From NCBI GenBank assembly GCA_012515135.1, contig JAAYYX010000038.1, positions 1-7,854 on the forward strand: 7,854 nt of DNA, given 5' to 3'. This document shows, in pieces, positions 6,031-7,854 of this stretch. The notes beneath the pieces are model-generated. The model did not search any database. It was not told where the DNA came from and saw only the letters and a program-made list of their open reading frames with translations. Source of the DNA: Clostridiales bacterium (GTDB lineage: Bacteria > Bacillota > Clostridia > Peptostreptococcales > Anaerovoracaceae). The first letter of the stretch is position 1, and each line of letters opens with the position of its first letter. The position numbers were made by a program, and so were the translations under genes.

Positions 6031-6090
6031 GTATCCGTAATGGTATCTGTAATGATTTCCATAATGATATCCGAAAAAATATCAGAAAAA
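6031..6090. repeat. Five imperfect 12-bp tandem units
   Basis: Consecutive units GTATCCGTAATG, GTATCTGTAATG, ATTTCCATAATG, ATATCCGAAAAA and ATATCAGAAAAA lie in the MFS 3' untranslated region, just before the terminator. A sixth, more degenerate unit may precede them at about 6020. The origin is probably slippage-type expansion followed by drift; no function is evident. Confidence 0.6.
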
Positions 6091-6129
6091 ACCGGGGACG
6101 CTTCTTTGCGCCGCCCGGCATTCTTTTTT
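6085..6129. terminator. Bidirectional GC-rich terminator between MFS and oadA
   Basis: CCGGG (6092-6096) pairs with CCCGG (6114-6118) and CGC (6099-6101) with GCG (6108-6110), around a TTCTTT loop with a small internal bulge. An A-run (6085-6090) lies to the left and a T-run (6124-6129) to the right. It therefore ends the minus-strand oadA transcript directly after the stem in a T-run, and also suits the plus-strand MFS gene. Confidence 0.75.
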
Positions 6130-6146
6130 ACGATCATTAATAACAT

Positions 6147-7544
6147 TTATACCGGATAAACCGAGTCTTCTTCATTCAAAAGGTCCAGATCCAGTTTGTA
6201 CATTCTTTCCACTCTTTTTTTGAAGAAATTCTGAGCCACTTTGGGGAAAAATGCCTGTGTCAGCACATCTTCCTCCTGCTGCATATATACTGCACAATCC
6301 TTCCTGGCCTGTTCAAGTTCGGGTTTTATCAGATCTGCAGGTCTGCAGGTTATCTGCTCTTCTCCTTCAAGGATCTTATCAACTATCTCTTTTTTTATTG
6401 GTACTGTGGTTTTTCCGTACATGCCCTTTACAAGCTGTCTTACTTCATTTGGTACCATCTTGTAACGCTCTCCCATTACCACATTCAAAACTGCCTGAGT
6501 ACCCACTATCTGGCTTGTTGGTGTTACCAGCGGCGGATAGCCTAAGTCTTCCCTTACCTTGGGTATCTCTTTCAGCACATCCTCGAATTTCTCCATGGAG
6601 TTGGCCTCTTTTAGCTGGGAAACCAGATTTGAAAGCATGCCTCCCGGCACCTGATACATCAGTGTATTTATATCAACGCCCATTAGTTTTGGATCCATCA
6701 GACCGCTTTCTATATACTTTTCTCTGAAAGGTCTGAAGTGCTCCGCCACTAGATTTAGTTTGTCCATGTCAAGACCGGTGTCGTACTTTGTGCCTTTGAA
6801 TGCAGCCACCATGGGTTCTGTTGGCGGCTGGGATGTCCCTCCGGAAAAAGGTGAGATGGCTGTATCTATTATATCGACCCCTGCTTCTGCAGCTTTCATA
6901 TATGTCAGGCTTCCCAGTCCGCTGGTGGCATGGGTGTGAAGTTCGATGGGTATACTTATTTCCTTTTTGAGGTCTTTTACCAGTTTGTAAGTGTTGTAGG
7001 GATCAAGAAGACCTGCCATATCTTTTATACAGAATGAATCACATCCCATTTCTTCGATCTCTTTGCCGAGTTTTACAAACATTTCGTTGGTGTGTACGGG
7101 GCTGATGGTATAGGATACGCATCCCTGAGCGTGACCCCCGTTTCTCTTTGTTGCGCTGACCGCCGCTTCCAGATTCCTGGTATCGTTCAAAGCATCGAAT
7201 ATCCTTATTATATCAATACCGTTTGCTATGGCTCTGTCTACAAATTCATTTACCACATCGTCCGCATAATGCTTGTATCCAAGAAGGTTCTGACCTCTCA
7301 AAAGCATCTGAAGCTTTGTTTTCTTTATTCTCTTCCTTATTTCTCTCAGACGGTCCCATGGATCCTCATCAAGATATCTTATGCATGAATCATATGTCGC
7401 CCCGCCCCACATCTCAAGAGCATGATAGCCCACTTCGTCCATGGTCTCAAGTATGGGCACCATTTCTTCTGTGGTCATCCTTGTGGCTATCAGTGACTGG
7501 TGTCCATCCCGCAAAACCGTTTCTGTTATTTTTACTTTTGTCAT
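6147..7544 (-). CDS. oadA: Carboxyltransferase subunit, oxaloacetate decarboxylase alpha / pyruvate carboxylase B type
   Basis: Encodes 465 residues of the DRE-TIM/HMGL-like carboxyltransferase family. Key motifs are ETVLRDGHQSLIATRM (8-23, metal-ligand Asp13), LRGQNLLGYKHYADD (82-96), FCIKDMAGLL (171-180, with Lys174 the expected carbamylated metal-bridging Lys), ELHTHATSG (201-209, metal-ligand His203 and His205) and YQVPGGMLSNL (307-317). In the family it moves a carboxyl group between biotin and pyruvate. The protein stops after the PYC/OADA conserved domain and lacks the C-terminal biotinyl domain (AMKM motif) of full-length OadA, so it must use a separate biotin carrier. No beta, gamma, delta or biotin-carrier gene is next to it; it is followed by a terminator. 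It could therefore act in oxaloacetate decarboxylase, pyruvate carboxylase or transcarboxylase complexes. The ATG at 7544 has GGAGGG (7549-7554) close by. It has a near-consensus promoter with a palindrome at its likely start. Confidence 0.92.
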   Translation of the reverse strand: MTKVKITETVLRDGHQSLIATRMTTEEMVPILETMDEVGYHALEMWGGATYDSCIRYLDEDPWDRLREIRKRIKKTKLQMLLRGQNLLGYKHYADDVVNEFVDRAIANGIDIIRIFDALNDTRNLEAAVSATKRNGGHAQGCVSYTISPVHTNEMFVKLGKEIEEMGCDSFCIKDMAGLLDPYNTYKLVKDLKKEISIPIELHTHATSGLGSLTYMKAAEAGVDIIDTAISPFSGGTSQPPTEPMVAAFKGTKYDTGLDMDKLNLVAEHFRPFREKYIESGLMDPKLMGVDINTLMYQVPGGMLSNLVSQLKEANSMEKFEDVLKEIPKVREDLGYPPLVTPTSQIVGTQAVLNVVMGERYKMVPNEVRQLVKGMYGKTTVPIKKEIVDKILEGEEQITCRPADLIKPELEQARKDCAVYMQQEEDVLTQAFFPKVAQNFFKKRVERMYKLDLDLLNEEDSVYPV

Positions 7545-7559
7545 TTTTCCCTCCGTACC

Positions 7560-7583
7560 TTTTGTACTTAATTCAATACAAAA
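7560..7583. promoter_or_regulatory. TTGTA-N10-TACAA palindrome, predicted Crp/Fnr operator (copy 2)
   Basis: TTTTGTA (7560-7566), ten bases, then TACAAAA (7577-7583): 7-bp perfect arms, with 20 of 24 positions symmetric. It lies directly downstream of the oadA -10 box, covering the predicted start point near 7580, where a bound dimer would repress. The central 20 bp share 16 bases with the site in front of the crp gene, including the exact arm spacing. Confidence 0.6.
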
Positions 7584-7586
7584 TAC

Positions 7587-7615
7587 ATTATAGCTTTAAT
7601 GCTGTGGGCTTTCAA
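7587..7615 (-). promoter_or_regulatory. Strong sigma-A promoter of oadA
   Basis: On the minus strand there is TTGAAA (7615-7610, 5/6), a 17-bp spacer, and a perfect TATAAT (7592-7587). The predicted transcription start is about 7580, with a leader of about 36 nt carrying the palindrome and the GGAGGG ribosome site. This is the best promoter in the window. Confidence 0.8.
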
Positions 7616-7708
7616 TAATTATTTTTTGAAAACTCATCATATTTTCAGACGGCAGACTTCTTTGGCGGGAATTTATCGACTTATTGTTTCCGGATGCTTG
7701 ACTGCACC

Positions 7709-7854
7709 TCATTCTTTTGTCTTTTGCAATGCTGTGGAAACTATACCGCACATTATGCCGCCCAGAGGGAAAACGACCCATGCAGGATGCCAGTATCCTC
7801 CCAGAAAACCAAGCAAAAGAAATATTGCTGTGGCAGACAGCATTATTATTGAGC
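7709..7854 (-). CDS. C-terminal fragment of a small or multi-pass membrane protein
   Basis: On the minus strand one frame is open from the window edge to TGA at 7711-7709, giving 47 residues. It contains two hydrophobic stretches, the first about IIMLSATAIFLLLGFLGG and the second about WVVFPLGGIMCGIVSTAL, separated by a YWHPA turn, and ends in a charged QKTKE tail. This hairpin of two membrane helices with a W-H-P turn is a pattern I associate with C-terminal domains of small Firmicute membrane proteins, sometimes fused to a DNA-binding or sensor domain. The N-terminal part is beyond the window, so no family is named. A competing frame over this stretch (7596-7781) is polar and low-quality. 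The gene would be upstream of oadA on the same strand, but oadA has its own promoter. Confidence 0.6.
   Translation of the reverse strand, partial: SIIMLSATAIFLLLGFLGGYWHPAWVVFPLGGIMCGIVSTALQKTKE

Noticed and set aside
6001..6147. Open frame continuing past the MFS TGA stop for about 48 codons, as if the TGA were another selenocysteine codon
   Set aside because: The MFS protein already ends naturally (LPKEKSS). The extension is translated tandem repeat and terminator with no Cys/Sec-type context, and no SECIS hairpin lies at the right distance.
6251..6727. 158-residue plus-strand ORF opposite oadA
   Set aside because: It is antisense to a strongly conserved gene and rich in Leu, Pro and Ser, as expected of a reverse-frame shadow; no ribosome site was seen.
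7616..7645. TGAAAA/TTTTCA hairpin upstream of the oadA promoter as a terminator for the edge gene
   Set aside because: It has only a 6-bp A/T stem with a 9-base loop and no T-run on the strand where it would be needed.
7596..7781. 61-residue minus-strand ORF upstream of oadA
   Set aside because: Its composition is low-quality and polar. It overlaps the oadA promoter and competes with a frame that gives a convincing two-helix membrane tail (7709-7854).

Overview
The window looks like a stretch of chromosome from an anaerobic, low- to mid-GC Firmicute, most likely a member of the Clostridia. The reasons are the strongly A/T-rich intergenic regions, consensus sigma-A type promoters, GGAGG-type ribosome binding sites, and the gene content: a PepF peptidase tail, a DUF6873-type protein, a clostridial-style Crp/Fnr regulator divergent from a 4Fe-4S protein, and a stand-alone OadA without a biotin domain. 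No rRNA, tRNA, CRISPR array or insertion sequence was seen.

Layout. (1) Positions 1-2781 are a tight plus-strand run: the 3' end of an oligoendopeptidase F gene, nadK (NAD kinase), an RluD-type 23S rRNA pseudouridine synthase, and a DUF6873-like protein of unknown function. The gaps are 9 bp, 4 bp and a 4-bp ATGA overlap, so co-transcription is likely. (2) A Crp/Fnr regulator (minus, 2799-3476, GTG start) converges on this run and is divergent from a 4Fe-4S protein (plus, 3577-4290). Their 100-bp shared promoter region holds a TTGTA-N10-TACAA palindrome. (3) Positions 4291-4842 look empty to an ordinary ORF search. On the minus strand they hold a complete 99-codon gene (4371-4670) interrupted only by one in-frame TGA directly after a Cys codon. 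A perfect 9-bp hairpin with a GUU loop lies at the distance expected of a bacterial SECIS. I read it as a selenoprotein of the small HesB-like / 'CC/Se motif' kind. (4) A Fsr-like MFS exporter (4843-6003) is divergent from the selenoprotein gene. (5) A stand-alone carboxyltransferase subunit (OadA/PycB type, minus, 6147-7544) converges on the MFS gene across a shared GC-rich terminator. It has a near-consensus promoter with a second copy of the TTGTA-N10-TACAA palindrome lying over its likely start of transcription. (6) The right edge carries the last 47 codons of a membrane protein on the minus strand.

How the parts fit. The first block is NADP supply, ribosome modification and peptide turnover. 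The second and fifth blocks appear linked: the same palindrome sits at the crp/4Fe-4S promoter and at the oadA promoter. This suggests that the Crp/Fnr protein controls itself, its iron-sulfur neighbour and a pyruvate/oxaloacetate-node carboxyltransferase. The main discovery candidate is the hidden selenoprotein gene. The second is this predicted small regulon.
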